Assembly (NCBI RefSeq): GCF_947498175.1
Contig: NZ_CANMJB010000006.1
Location: forward strand, 1 to 64,000
Origin: an uncultured Algimonas sp.
GTDB taxonomy: Bacteria; Pseudomonadota; Alphaproteobacteria; Caulobacterales; Maricaulaceae
Reading direction: 5' to 3'
Length of the DNA: 64,000 bases
Part shown: piece after piece, positions 1-19,370 of the stretch
Layout of the letters: each line of letters starts with the position of its first letter
Numbering within the stretch: the first letter of the stretch is position 1
Position numbers and translations under genes: made by a program
Notes under the pieces: model-generated
The model's database searches: none
What the model was told of the DNA's origin: nothing
Seen by the model: only the letters and a program-made list of their open reading frames with translations

Positions 1-99
1 CTGATCGTGCCGATCGCCATGGAAGAGAAGCTGCGCTTCGCCATCCGCGAAGGCGGCCGCACCGTCGGCGCCGGCGTCGTGTCCAAAATCACGGAGTAG
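1..99 (+). CDS. tuf: Elongation factor Tu, C-terminal end (partial)
   Basis: The window opens inside a reading frame whose last 32 residues read [19 protein letters not shown] and then [13 protein letters not shown] before a TAG stop. This matches the C-terminal beta-barrel (domain 3) end of EF-Tu, the GTPase that delivers aminoacyl-tRNA to the ribosome. It is directly followed by tRNA-Trp, secE and nusG, the usual order around tuf in proteobacteria, which supports the call. The start and GTPase domain lie outside the window. Confidence 0.95.
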   Translation: MIVPIAMEEKLRFAIREGGRTVGAGVVSKITE

Positions 100-104
100 T
101 CTTT

Positions 105-180
105 AGGGGTATAGCTCAGTTGGTAGAGCACTGGATTCCAAATCCAGGTGTCGAGGGTTCAAGTCCTTCTGCCCCTGCCA
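105..180 (+). tRNA. tRNA-Trp (anticodon CCA)
   Basis: A complete 76-nt cloverleaf can be drawn. The 7-bp acceptor pairs AGGGGTA with TGCCCCT, the D arm contains TAGCTCAGTTGGTAGAGC, the anticodon stem CTGGA/TCCAG encloses loop TTCCAAA with CCA at 138-140, and the T arm contains GGTTCAAGT. The gene encodes its own 3' CCA (178-180). It lies six bases after tuf and probably belongs to the same transcript as secE-nusG. A short inverted repeat (about 195-215) follows and may help processing. Confidence 0.98.
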
Positions 181-283
181 CTATCTGACACGTTCCGGAT
201 CCGTTAGGGGTCCGGGCTCCAGGTGTCGCGGGGGTCCGTCTCGGACTTCCGCGTTTCGCCGTTCAAGCAAGGGAATGCCTGCG

Positions 284-535
284 ATGGCGAAAGGCAAGTC
301 AGCCAATCCGTCCAAGAAGGGCGCCGACATGGCACCGAAAGTGTCACCGGCGACCTATCTGGCCCAGGTTCAGCAGGAAGGCCGCAAGGTCGTCTGGCCG
401 AGCTGGAAGGAAACGCGTCAGACGACGATCCTCGTCATGATCTGCGTGATCCTGTTCGGCCTGTTCTTCTTCGCCGTGGATTTCCTGATCGGCATCGTGG
501 TGCCGTGGGTACTAAGTTTTGGGAGCGCCTCCTAA
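284..535 (+). CDS. secE: Preprotein translocase subunit SecE
   Basis: A small inner-membrane subunit of the SecYEG translocon. The conserved pre-membrane stretch EGRKVVWPSWKETRQ is followed by one hydrophobic segment (about 22 residues, starting TTILVMICVILFG), which is the single-TM architecture of short SecE proteins. Three in-frame ATGs are possible, at 275, 284 and 329. I chose 284 because the AGGGA at 270-274 is badly spaced for 275 but suits 284; the ATG at 329 also has an upstream AAGGG and cannot be excluded. The TAA stop overlaps the nusG start (TAATG), so the two genes are translationally linked. Confidence 0.93.
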   Translation: MAKGKSANPSKKGADMAPKVSPATYLAQVQQEGRKVVWPSWKETRQTTILVMICVILFGLFFFAVDFLIGIVVPWVLSFGSAS

Positions 536-1077
536 TGGCTGCACAGTGGTACATCGTTCAGGCCTACTCGAATTTCGAGAAGCGCGTGAAGGAAACGCTC
601 GAGCGCGACGCCGAAGAGAAGGGCCTGGCCCATCTGTTCGAAGAAGTGCTGGTGCCGACCGAAACGGTGGTGGAGGTGCGCCGCGGCCGCAAGGTCGAGA
701 GCGAGCGCAAGTTCTTCCCCGGCTATGTCCTCGTCAAGGTGGACCTGACCGACGAGGCCTATCACCTGATCGCCAATTCGCCGAAGGTCACGGGTTTCCT
801 CGGAGCCAGCAGTGCATCCAAGAAGCCGCGCCCGGTTCCGGAAAAGGAAGTCGCGCGCATCATCGGGTCTTCGGAAGAGGGGGCCGCGCCGGTGCGTCCG
901 ACGATCAGCTTCGAGATCGGAGAGATCATCAAGGTCGTCGACGGTCCGTTCCAGAGTTTCTCCGGTTCGGTCGAAAGCGTTGACGAAGAGGCCGCGCGCC
1001 TCAAAGTGCTCATTAACATCTTCGGGCAGGGCACGCCCGTCGAACTGGATTATTCGCAAGTGGAGAAGGAGAGCTAG
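535..1077 (+). CDS. nusG: Transcription termination/antitermination protein NusG
   Basis: A 180-aa protein beginning MAAQWYIVQAYSNFEKRVKE, the typical NGN domain start, with the NGN core motif FFPGYVLVKV near residue 65 and a C-terminal KOW domain (IGEIIKVVDGPFQSFSG) from about residue 125. NusG binds RNA polymerase and couples it to Rho or the ribosome. A longer in-frame reading extends upstream to 223, but it would overlap secE and has no family support, so the ATG at 535 that overlaps the secE stop is chosen. It sits between secE and the rplKA ribosomal genes, as in most bacteria. Confidence 0.97.
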   Translation: MAAQWYIVQAYSNFEKRVKETLERDAEEKGLAHLFEEVLVPTETVVEVRRGRKVESERKFFPGYVLVKVDLTDEAYHLIANSPKVTGFLGASSASKKPRPVPEKEVARIIGSSEEGAAPVRPTISFEIGEIIKVVDGPFQSFSGSVESVDEEAARLKVLINIFGQGTPVELDYSQVEKES

Positions 1078-1198
1078 GCTCTCGCGCATTTGCACACACC
1101 GACTGTGGAAGGGGCGGCTAAGTCCAGTCGTTCCCGCACCACGGTCACCACACGCGCGACGGCAATAATGTCATGCGCAACCGCCATAGGAGTGGACA

Positions 1199-1627
1199 AT
1201 GGCAAAGAAGATTGACGGCTACATCAAGCTGACGATCCCGGCGGGTTCCGCGAACCCGTCCCCGCCGCTGGGCCCCGCATTGGGTCAGCGCGGCGTCAAC
1301 ATCATGGAATTCGCCAAGGCGTTCAACGCCAAGACCGAAGAGCTCGAAAAGGGCATTCCGACACCGACCATCATCACCGTCTATGGTGACAAGTCGTTCT
1401 CGTTCGTCACCAAGACGGCGCCGGCCAGCTATTACCTGAAAAAGGCCGCCGGCAAGAAATCCGGGTCGAACAATCCAGGCAGCGAAGTCGGTGGCACGGT
1501 GACCAAGGCCCAGTGCCGCGAAATCGCCGAAGCCAAAATGGTCGACCTGTCCGCCAACGATCTGGATCAGGCCACCAAGATCATCGAGGGCTCCGCCCGT
1601 TCGATGGGTTACGAGGTCACGGAGTAG
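1199..1627 (+). CDS. rplK: 50S ribosomal protein L11
   Basis: A 142-aa protein with full-length L11 architecture. The N-terminal domain ([20 protein letters not shown], then [20 protein letters not shown]) includes the proline-rich region targeted by thiostrepton, and the C-terminal domain that binds 23S rRNA ends [16 protein letters not shown] ribosome-binding site precedes the ATG. It is separated from nusG by a 121-nt gap with no obvious gene and is followed 4 nt later by rplA. L11 sits at the GTPase-associated centre. Confidence 0.98.
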   Translation: MAKKIDGYIKLTIPAGSANPSPPLGPALGQRGVNIMEFAKAFNAKTEELEKGIPTPTIITVYGDKSFSFVTKTAPASYYLKKAAGKKSGSNNPGSEVGGTVTKAQCREIAEAKMVDLSANDLDQATKIIEGSARSMGYEVTE

Positions 1628-1631
1628 GACC

Positions 1632-2336
1632 ATGGCACAAGACAAACTCAAAGGCGGAAAACGCTACAAGGCCGCGATGGCCACGTTCGACCGCGAGACG
1701 GAATACAGCGTCAAGGATGCTGTCGAACTGGTCAAGAAGAACGCCACGGCCAAGTTCGACGAAACGATCGAGCTGGCCCTGAACCTCGGTGTCGATCCGC
1801 GTCACGCCGACCAGATGGTCCGCGGCGTCGCCAATCTGCCCAACGGCACGGGCCGTTCGGTCCGCGTCGCCGTTTTCGCCAAGGATGCGAAGGCGGACGA
1901 GGCGCGTGAAGCCGGGGCCGACATTGTCGGTGCGGACGATCTGGCCGAGCAGATCCAGAACGGCGACATGCCGTTCGACCGGGTCATCGCGACGCCGGAC
2001 ATGATGCCGCTAGTCGGTCGCCTGGGCAAGGTGCTGGGTCCAAAAGGCCTGATGCCGAACCCGAAGGTCGGGACGGTCACGCCGAATGTCGGTCAGGCGG
2101 TCAAGGATTCCAAGGGCGGCGCCGTGGAGTACCGGGCCGAGAAGTCGGGCATCGTTCATGCCGGTGTCGGCAAGGCGAGCTTCGACGCGGACAAGCTGGC
2201 GGAAAACGTCAACTTCGTGCTGGAGAAGATCCAACGCGAGCGTCCGTCCGGCGCCAAGGGCACTTTCATCCAGAAGGTGACGCTCAGCTCGACCATGGGT
2301 CCGGGCGTGAAGATCGATACGGCCGATATCGGCTAG
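1632..2336 (+). CDS. rplA: 50S ribosomal protein L1
   Basis: A 234-aa protein, the normal bacterial L1 length. The family signature region around residues 118-140 ([20 protein letters not shown], then PKVGTVT) and [20 protein letters not shown] are intact. L1 forms the mobile stalk near the E site and in other bacteria represses its own rplKA mRNA by binding a leader that mimics its rRNA site. It starts four bases after rplK, so it is co-transcribed and probably coupled. A G+C-rich hairpin (2345-2364, GGCGGG/CCCGCC) follows the stop codon and could separate rplKA from rplJL transcription. Confidence 0.98.
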   Translation: MAQDKLKGGKRYKAAMATFDRETEYSVKDAVELVKKNATAKFDETIELALNLGVDPRHADQMVRGVANLPNGTGRSVRVAVFAKDAKADEAREAGADIVGADDLAEQIQNGDMPFDRVIATPDMMPLVGRLGKVLGPKGLMPNPKVGTVTPNVGQAVKDSKGGAVEYRAEKSGIVHAGVGKASFDADKLAENVNFVLEKIQRERPSGAKGTFIQKVTLSSTMGPGVKIDTADIG

Positions 2337-2640
2337 AGAATGTCGGCGGGGCTTTCGTCCCGCCGGATGGCCCGCTTGTCTTTCGAGGCTGGCGGGCAAG
2401 CTGTCCGAGACCGTCGGTGAAGCCGCTTGGCTTCGTAATTCCGGCGCAGACAGAGCGACAGACCAAATTCGCGCGGCGCTTTTCGCGTCGCAACGGTTCG
2501 GTTCGAGCTTTGGGACAGACAACCGTTCGTTGCCTCGTCCCATCATGTGTGACGGTGCAGCGGGCACCCCAAGTGGGTCTTAGGGCCCAAACAGAGGATG
2601 CCGGCAATGGTGCTGGTGTCCGCTACAACGGAGACCGCAA
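2337..2640 (+). promoter_or_regulatory. rplJL leader region (probable L10 autoregulatory leader)
   Basis: This 304-nt gap has no convincing gene. It begins with a hairpin at 2345-2364 immediately after rplA, then continues with several short GC-rich inverted repeats up to the rplJ start. In most bacteria the L10-(L7/L12) complex binds a kink-turn leader at exactly this place, and the length and position fit. I did not fold it or match it base by base to the Rfam L10 leader, so the assignment rests mainly on context. Confidence 0.5.
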
Positions 2641-3156
2641 ATGGATCGCACTCAAAAAGCGGAAGCCGTCGAAGAGCTGAAGAGCATCTTCGCGGAAGCC
2701 GGATCCGTGGTGATGGCCGAATATTCGGGCATGACCGTTGCGGAAATGACGGACCTGCGTGCCAAGCTCAGAGAGCGCGGCGCGACGATTCGCGTTGTGA
2801 AGAACCGTCTGGCGAAGATCGCCATGAAGGACCAGCCTTTCGAAGGTGCTGGAGCCATGTTCAAGGGACCCGTGGCGATCGCCTGGGCCGACGACATGAT
2901 CAGCGCCCCGAAAGTCGCCGTCGAATTCCAAAAGGAATCCGATGCCTTCAAGATCATCGGCGGATTCATGGGTGACGAAGTGTTCGATTCCTCCGGAATC
3001 GACTCTCTGTCGAAACTGCCAAGCCGCGAGGAGCTGATCTCCATGGCCGCACAGCGTCTGCTGAGCCAAGCCACGAATGTCGCTTCCGCCCTCATGTCGC
3101 CCGCCCGGAGCCTTTCTGGCGCGATCGCGACCATCGAGGAAAAGGCAGACGCCTAG
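2641..3156 (+). CDS. rplJ: 50S ribosomal protein L10
   Basis: A 171-aa protein starting MDRTQKAEAVEELKSIFAEA, with the conserved N-terminal rRNA-binding half (GMTVAEMTDLRAKLRERGA, VVKNRLAKIA) and a C-terminal helix that in the family anchors L7/L12 dimers. It forms the base of the ribosomal stalk. The upstream leader probably carries its autoregulatory site, and rplL follows after an 81-nt spacer. Confidence 0.97.
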   Translation: MDRTQKAEAVEELKSIFAEAGSVVMAEYSGMTVAEMTDLRAKLRERGATIRVVKNRLAKIAMKDQPFEGAGAMFKGPVAIAWADDMISAPKVAVEFQKESDAFKIIGGFMGDEVFDSSGIDSLSKLPSREELISMAAQRLLSQATNVASALMSPARSLSGAIATIEEKADA

Positions 3157-3237
3157 TTCGCAACATCATTCTCGCAAAACTCGAACCAAACCGCCTGACA
3201 GTGTTGCACTTGAAGGCAAACCAAAAGGAACTACATC

Positions 3238-3612
<375 letters not shown>

Positions 3613-3627
3613 GGCTCAACCCTATCA

Positions 3628-3656
3628 GTCCGTGGGCGCTTGCCGCGCCCGCGGAC
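3628..3656 (+). terminator. Hairpin in the rplL-rpoB spacer (possible attenuator)
   Basis: The sequence pairs GTCCG with CGGAC and, inside, GGGCGC with GCGCCC, giving a compact 29-nt GC-rich hairpin just after the rplL stop. There is no T-tract. In other bacteria a partial terminator between rplJL and rpoBC lowers polymerase-subunit synthesis relative to L7/L12, and this element is well placed for that role. The function is inferred from position only. Confidence 0.5.
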
Positions 3657-3798
3657 ACCTCCGATGGTCTGGGGAGGAAAAACACCCGTCCGAACTGGCG
3701 CCCGGTCGCCAGTCTAATCTTCAACCGGACCCAATTTGACCGGCGGGCGGGGGCTGCAGCCCCGTTCGTCAGGCCGCGACCGACAAAGGGTGTCTTTG

Positions 3799-7881
<4,083 letters not shown>

Positions 7882-7897
7882 GCCGACCAAGACTGCC

Positions 7898-7988
7898 CTC
7901 ATCCCGGGCCCGACCCGGGAGCCATCTCCCAAACGTGTCATGCAGAGTGACGGTTGGGTGATGGACCCCGGATCAAGTCCGGGGTGAG
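7898..7988. repeat. Family A palindromic intergenic repeat (between rpoB and rpoC)
   Basis: Two arms of about 34 nt form an imperfect inverted repeat. The left arm contains CATCCCGGGCCCGACCCGGG and the right arm CCCCGGATCAAGTCCGGGG; each arm is itself palindromic around a CCGG core. Related copies lie at 22446, 45130, 47505 and 51769. As RNA it would form a long stem or two tandem hairpins inside the rpoBC transcript. Confidence 0.85.
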
Positions 7989-8074
7989 GAATATCGGAAG
8001 AGGTCCTTTCTTCTTCCGAACTCTTTTCTCGGACCAAGCCGGACGCGGTGCGGTCCAACATAAAAGGAAATGAC

Positions 8075-12247
<4,173 letters not shown>

Positions 12248-12263
12248 CATCCCGCTCCATTCG

Positions 12264-12301
12264 ACATTCAAAGGCCGCTCCCCGGAGCGGCCTTTGAATG
12301 T
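12264..12301 (+). terminator. Strong hairpin downstream of rpoC
   Basis: An 18-bp perfect inverted repeat (ACATTCAAAGGCCGCTCC and its complement) with a nominal 2-nt loop starts 16 nt after the rpoC stop. The central part is GC-rich. The stem is followed by no T-run on either strand, so it may terminate poorly on its own or act as an mRNA 3'-end stabiliser. It marks the end of the rpoBC operon before a monocistronic-looking hydrolase gene. Confidence 0.75.
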
Positions 12302-12348
12302 CCGACTGAGCCGTTTGCGCCGGGGGTCCGGCCGCCTATAGGGACAGA

Positions 12349-13692
12349 ATGAAACGCGGTCTGCTGATAGTATCCCTGGGCTTGCTGATCGCATCGGTCT
12401 TCCTGGCCGTCCTGATCGCCGATCCGTATGCGCGGTCCGCAACCCATTACAAAGCCAAGTCCGTCTGCTCGGAAGTCTTCGTCGCCGGTCGCGATCCGGA
12501 CGACGTCCTGGCGCGCGACTTCGACCGCATCCATCCGGCCGTATCCCGCACGTCGGTCGAGCTGGACGAAGCGGCCGGTATCGTCCGCGGCAGCCTGCTC
12601 GGCGTTTTGGGCCGGGCCGAGGCGGTCCACCGCCCAGGCTATGGCTGCGCGCTGGCGATCGACGGCCGACCGGTCGGCGATGTCAGGGACCGCCCCGAAG
12701 TCACGCCGTCGTCGTGGCCGGTCGCAATCGATCCGGACATCCAGGCACTGGCGGAGCGGTTCCGCACAAGCGCGAACGCCGACGTGACGGCCGACATTCG
12801 CGCCGTGCTCGTCGTCCAGTACGGGCGCATCATTGCGGAAGACTATGCCGACGGGTTCGGCCCGGATATGCCGATGCAGAGCTGGTCCATGGCCAAATCG
12901 GTGACTCAGGCCCTGACGGCGATCGCCTTGGACCGGGGCCTGCTGTCGTTGAGCGACAGCGACCTCATGCCCGGATGGACGGGCGATGACCCGCGTGCGG
13001 ACATCACGGTCGCCGACCTCCTGCACATGGCCGACGGACTCGACTTCGGGGAAGATTACGGCGATCCGGCCTCGGACGTCACGCGCATGCTGTTCGGCAG
13101 CCGTCACATGGGCCTGTCGGCTGCCCAAAGCCCATCGGCCCATGCGCCCGGAACGCATTGGGCCTATTCCAGCGGGACCACGAACATCCTGTCTGCCGTG
13201 CTGCGCCGGGCCGTCGAAGCGTCGGGCGAAGATTATCACGACTGGCCTTACGAAGTCCTGTTCGGTCCTCTCGGCATGACGACGCCGGTCTTCGAAACAG
13301 ATGCGGGCGGGACGTTCATCGGGTCGAGCTATCTCTATGCCAGCCCGCGCGACTGGGCGCGTCTGGGGCAGCTCTACCTGAATGACGGAACGTGGAACGG
13401 ACGCCGCATCCTGCCGGAAAGCGCTGTCGATTTCGCGGTGACGCCGTTGCTTCCGGACGAAGCGCCGTTCTACGGCGCCCATTGGTGGTTGAACGCAGCG
13501 CTGCCCGATGGGCGGCCACGCTTGCCGGGACTGCCTGACGACGCCTATTTCATGGGTGGCCACGACGTTCAGCGGGTCATCGTCATACCGTCGAAGAATG
13601 CGGTCATCGTGCGCCTTGGCATGACCCGTCCACCAGTCGATGATGACCGGGATGTGATGCCGGGTCTCGCCGCAATCGTGGATGCCCTGTAG
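12349..13692 (+). CDS. Exported serine hydrolase, beta-lactamase/CubicO family
   Basis: A 447-aa protein with a hydrophobic N-terminus (residues 4-24), suggesting a membrane anchor or signal peptide. After an N-terminal extension with two cysteines (C40, C100) comes the beta-lactamase-like serine hydrolase fold: nucleophile motif SMAK (S180, K183), second motif YSS (Y273), and the C-terminal half with the family phrase DWARLGQLYLNDGTWNGRRI. Substrates could be D-peptides, esters or beta-lactams; the family does not predict which. A paralogue with the same architecture, including the cysteine pair, is encoded at 20133-21569. Translation starts at ATG 12349 behind AGGGACAG. Confidence 0.88.
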   Translation: MKRGLLIVSLGLLIASVFLAVLIADPYARSATHYKAKSVCSEVFVAGRDPDDVLARDFDRIHPAVSRTSVELDEAAGIVRGSLLGVLGRAEAVHRPGYGCALAIDGRPVGDVRDRPEVTPSSWPVAIDPDIQALAERFRTSANADVTADIRAVLVVQYGRIIAEDYADGFGPDMPMQSWSMAKSVTQALTAIALDRGLLSLSDSDLMPGWTGDDPRADITVADLLHMADGLDFGEDYGDPASDVTRMLFGSRHMGLSAAQSPSAHAPGTHWAYSSGTTNILSAVLRRAVEASGEDYHDWPYEVLFGPLGMTTPVFETDAGGTFIGSSYLYASPRDWARLGQLYLNDGTWNGRRILPESAVDFAVTPLLPDEAPFYGAHWWLNAALPDGRPRLPGLPDDAYFMGGHDVQRVIVIPSKNAVIVRLGMTRPPVDDDRDVMPGLAAIVDAL

Positions 13693-13856
13693 GCGTCGGT
13701 AACGGATCCCTGCGACATGGTGGGACCGCTGGAGAATGTCATGACCTGCAACAACGAGACGACCGTCAGTCAGTTTGGAAGTCCGGGTTCCGAGCGCTTT
13801 TTTATGTCGCGCTATGGCCTGGCTGGGTCTACCGAGCTGAACACAGATCCATCAAC

Positions 13857-14765
13857 ATGAGCCGCCCCATCGAAATCCTCGACGCCACGGCGCGCGACGG
13901 CCTGCAGAACGAATCCCGGATCTTCTCGACGGGCGAGAAGCTCGATCTGATCGGCCGGGCGGTGGCGGCCGGGGCGAGGCGCATCGAGGTCGCCAGCTTC
14001 GCCCATCCGAAATACGTGCCGCAGATGGCGGACGCCGAAGCCGTGATCGCCGGTCTGCCGGACCGGCCCGACGTGACCTATACGGGCCTCGTCATGAACG
14101 AACGCGGCATGGACCGGGCGCTGAAGACGACAGTGGACGAGATCGGCCTCGTCGCCTGCGCCAGCGATACGTTCGCGACGAAGAACCAGAACCAGACGCG
14201 CGAAAGCTCCGTCGAGATGTCCATCGCCATGGCGGAGAAGGCGAGGGCGGCCGGGCTGACCTACAACGTCACCATCGCCACGGGGTTCGGTTGCCCGTTC
14301 GAGGGCGAGGTGCCCGAAGACATCGTCATCGGCATGATCGACCGGTTCGCGCGGGCGGGGTTTCGCGAAGTCGCCGTGGCCGACACGATCGGCGTCGCCA
14401 ATCCGTGGCAGGTCGCCTCGATGTTCGAGCGCATCGCCCGCGACTTTCCGCAGCTCTCCGTACGCGCCCATTTCCACAACACGCGAAACACCGGCCTCGC
14501 CAACGTCCATGCCGCCTTGCAGTCGGGCGTCGCGACCATCGACGCCTCCATCGGCGGCATCGGCGGCTGCCCGTTCGCGCCCAACGCAACCGGCAACGTG
14601 CCGAGCGAAGACGTGATCTACATGCTGGAACGCGGCGGTTATGACACGGGCTACGATCTGGACGCCGTGATCGACACGGTGCAATGGTTGTCCGAGGTGA
14701 TGGAGAAGACGTTGCCCGGCATGGTCAGCAAGGCGGGCGGGTTTCCCACGGGAGACCTCGCATGA
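13857..14765 (+). CDS. Hydroxymethylglutaryl-CoA lyase
   Basis: A 302-aa TIM-barrel protein of the HMGL-like family. The opening ILDATARDGLQNESRIF, then EVASFAHPKYVPQMAD, corresponds to the HMG-CoA lyase N-terminus with the catalytic Arg and metal-site Asp. GGIGGCPFAPNATGN near residue 238 carries the signature catalytic cysteine (C238). The enzyme splits HMG-CoA into acetoacetate and acetyl-CoA, the last step of leucine catabolism. The remaining leucine-pathway genes are not adjacent. The stop overlaps the start of the following gene (ATGA). A close relative acting on another 3-hydroxyacyl-CoA is possible. Confidence 0.87.
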   Translation: MSRPIEILDATARDGLQNESRIFSTGEKLDLIGRAVAAGARRIEVASFAHPKYVPQMADAEAVIAGLPDRPDVTYTGLVMNERGMDRALKTTVDEIGLVACASDTFATKNQNQTRESSVEMSIAMAEKARAAGLTYNVTIATGFGCPFEGEVPEDIVIGMIDRFARAGFREVAVADTIGVANPWQVASMFERIARDFPQLSVRAHFHNTRNTGLANVHAALQSGVATIDASIGGIGGCPFAPNATGNVPSEDVIYMLERGGYDTGYDLDAVIDTVQWLSEVMEKTLPGMVSKAGGFPTGDLA

Positions 14766-15403
14766 TCCGCTTTGCCGCTCTCCTGCTACTCGTCCTGTTC
14801 ATGCTGGCGGTTCCGGCGAAAGCCGAGGATTTGCGCGACTGGGAGCGCATCAGTTCCGCCGACAGATACTATCTCATCCATGAAAGCCTGTCCTTGCGAC
14901 GGCCCATAGAGCGTTATCTGGTCCTCGAATATTGGGGGCGTGATGGTTTCGCGCGCGCAGACGGCTGGACGATTCGTGGTGTGACTTTCCGCAAAGACGA
15001 CCGGATGAACCGCGCCATCTCGCTGCGGCAATTGCTGCACGCCGAGGGCGAGGCCGAAACTGTCAGGAAGATCTTGGCGCGTCTGGAGAATTTCGATTGG
15101 TCTTCCCTTGATGCGATCGACGACTACGGCAACCCTTCGGGCATCGAAAAAGGCAAGGCGGAGACCTTCATCGTCTGCGGGGACGGATCCATGTTGCGAC
15201 TCATTCACCGTGACGGGGACTCCATGCAGCAAGTCAGGCGCCACAGTTGCGCCGGCCGCACGGCATTGGACGAGCTGATCGGCGAACTGGCGCCTCTATT
15301 GGCGGCGATCGACGGTCCGTTCGGTCGGGATTTCATCAAGCCGCTCACGTCTCTTCCCGATTATCGCCCTGAGGCTGTGTCTGACGACTCGCGCCGCCCG
15401 TGA
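14762..15403 (+). CDS. Secreted protein of unknown function
   Basis: A 213-aa protein beginning MIRFAALLLLVLFMLAVPAKA, a clear Sec signal peptide with an Ala-Lys-Ala cleavage site near residue 21. The mature part is predicted soluble, with two cysteines (in FIVCGDGSM and RRHSCAGRT) that could pair in the periplasm. I recognise no domain. The start at 14762 overlaps the upstream HMG-CoA lyase stop by ATGA, so the two are probably co-translated. The gap to dnaG is 20 nt. Confidence 0.75.
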   Translation: MIRFAALLLLVLFMLAVPAKAEDLRDWERISSADRYYLIHESLSLRRPIERYLVLEYWGRDGFARADGWTIRGVTFRKDDRMNRAISLRQLLHAEGEAETVRKILARLENFDWSSLDAIDDYGNPSGIEKGKAETFIVCGDGSMLRLIHRDGDSMQQVRRHSCAGRTALDELIGELAPLLAAIDGPFGRDFIKPLTSLPDYRPEAVSDDSRRP

Positions 15404-15423
15404 TTCGCGGGTAGGATCGCCGC

Positions 15424-17235
15424 GTGCGTTTCGGCGAAGCCTTTCTCGAAGAGTTGAAATCCCGCGTCCGGCCTTCGGACGTGATCGGCAAGCATGTGAA
15501 GCTGCGCCGGCAGGGGCGGGAATTCGCCGGGCTTTCGCCGTTCACCAACGAAAAGACGCCGTCCTTCTTCGTCAACGACCAGAAGGGGTTTTATCACTGT
15601 TTTTCGTCCGGCAAGCATGGCGACGCGATCAGCTTCCTGATGGAGGTGCAGGGGTTGAGCTTCCCCGAAGCGGTCGAGGCGCTGGCGCAGATGGCGGGGA
15701 TGGAGCTGCCGCGCGAAGACCCGAAAGCCGAACAGCGCGCGAAGGAACGCAAGGCGGCCATCAGCTGGATGGAGCGTGCGCAAGATCACTTTGAAAAGAC
15801 GCTCTACCGCGCGCCGGGCGAGGCGGCGCGGGACTATCTGAAAGGACGCGGCCTGACCAAGACGGCGGCGAAACAGTTCGGACTCGGCTTTGCCGAGAAC
15901 AGCTTTTCGGCATTGAAAGACAATCTGATCCGGGAAGGCGCGGAGGAGCGGCAGCTGATCGAGGCGGGGCTCCTGATCGATCCCGACGATAGCAGCCGGG
16001 GCAGTTGGGACCGGTTCCGCAACCGCATCATGTTTCCGATACACGATACGCGCGGTCGGCTGGTGGGCTTTGGCGGGCGGGCGATGGACCCGGAGGCCAA
16101 GGCGAAATATCTCAACTCGCCGGAAACGCGGCTCTTCTCCAAGGGGCAGCTGCTCTACAACTATCACCGCGCCCGCGCCGCGCTGTCGGACCCCAAGAAC
16201 CCGGCACGCGGCCTGATCGTGGTCGAAGGCTATATGGACGTGATCGCCCTGTCGCGGGCGGGCTTCGCCCATGCCGTCGCGCCGATGGGCACGGCCCTAA
16301 CGGAAGAACAGCTGGCCCTGCTGTGGCGCGCCGGGCCGGACGGATATCTCTGCTTCGACGGGGATGCGGCGGGGCTCCGCGCCGCCTACCGCTCCATCGA
16401 ACGGGCCCTGCCGCTGCTACGGCCCGGGCAGAGCTTACGTTTCGTCATCATGCCGGAAAGGCAGGATCCGGACGATCTGATCCGCGACAAGGGCGCCCCG
16501 GCTTTCGCCGCGCTGCTGGACCGTTCTGTCCCGCTCGTGGACATGCTGTGGCGACGGGAGATCGAGCGCGAAGCGCTGAACACCCCCGAAGCCAAGGCGG
16601 GGCTGAAATCGCGGCTCTACGAGGCGCTGAACGAGATCGCCGACCCTACGGTGCGCGAACAATACAAGACCGCACTGTTGGACCGGTTCGACAAGCAATT
16701 CGGCCGCCAGTGGACACCGGGCCGCCGAAAGCCGACCGAAAGGAAAGCCGACAAGACGGCGATCGCCGCGGGTGCGGCCAAGCTGGCCCGTAACAGCCGC
16801 CAAGCCCAGACGCTGATCGGCGGAATCGTGCTCTTTCCGGAGCTGTTGTCGGAGGTGGACGAGACCTTTTTCGCCCTCGATTTCGACGATCCCGGCCATG
16901 CCGCTTTGCAGCGTTCGACCTTGCGGCATTGGCGACAGACGAAAGCTGTTGATATCCCGGGGCTTCATGCTCATATGTCTGAAGACGGATTGGAGGAGGC
17001 GCTTCGCACCATCCTGTCACGGCGGTCGCTGATCACGGCCGCCTTGGGCGGTGCGGATGCGGAAACGGGCGATCGCGCGGCTATCTGGATGAGTGAAGCC
17101 GGCACCTTTATGGACCACGCCCAGGACGACGCAGCCTCTCCCGACGCCAGATCGCGGATGGTCGATACCATCCGCAAGGACAATGCCGAGGCGATGCACC
17201 GCCTCATGCGGGCGCGTTCGCGCACTCGCGATTGA
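15424..17235 (+). CDS. dnaG: DNA primase
   Basis: A 603-aa DnaG with a GTG start. The N-terminal CHC2-type domain, the TOPRIM catalytic domain ([16 protein letters not shown] with the catalytic Glu; [13 protein letters not shown]) and a C-terminal DnaB-interaction region are in the usual order. The zinc ligands are largely missing: where the classical CHC2 motif has C-x2-H and C-x2-C, this protein has S38-P-F-T41 and C59-F-S-S62. As I recall, alphaproteobacterial DnaGs often show this. The gene lies directly upstream of rpoD, an arrangement reminiscent of the rpsU-dnaG-rpoD macromolecular synthesis operon, although rpsU is not here. Confidence 0.97.
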   Translation: MRFGEAFLEELKSRVRPSDVIGKHVKLRRQGREFAGLSPFTNEKTPSFFVNDQKGFYHCFSSGKHGDAISFLMEVQGLSFPEAVEALAQMAGMELPREDPKAEQRAKERKAAISWMERAQDHFEKTLYRAPGEAARDYLKGRGLTKTAAKQFGLGFAENSFSALKDNLIREGAEERQLIEAGLLIDPDDSSRGSWDRFRNRIMFPIHDTRGRLVGFGGRAMDPEAKAKYLNSPETRLFSKGQLLYNYHRARAALSDPKNPARGLIVVEGYMDVIALSRAGFAHAVAPMGTALTEEQLALLWRAGPDGYLCFDGDAAGLRAAYRSIERALPLLRPGQSLRFVIMPERQDPDDLIRDKGAPAFAALLDRSVPLVDMLWRREIEREALNTPEAKAGLKSRLYEALNEIADPTVREQYKTALLDRFDKQFGRQWTPGRRKPTERKADKTAIAAGAAKLARNSRQAQTLIGGIVLFPELLSEVDETFFALDFDDPGHAALQRSTLRHWRQTKAVDIPGLHAHMSEDGLEEALRTILSRRSLITAALGGADAETGDRAAIWMSEAGTFMDHAQDDAASPDARSRMVDTIRKDNAEAMHRLMRARSRTRD

Positions 17236-17341
17236 AACGACGGCCCTGGTTTTTCCGAAAAGGGAAGGCGAGGGCTCTTTGAGTTTGTGCGGCCCGCGGC
17301 GTGAGAACGCCTCCGCGAGCCGTCGAAGGAGACGGACACAT

Positions 17342-19363
<2,022 letters not shown>

Positions 19364-19370
19364 TCCACGC

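Noticed and set aside
223-534. Upstream extension of the nusG frame giving a 284-aa protein
   Set aside because: It would overlap secE entirely in another frame and has no NusG-family counterpart.
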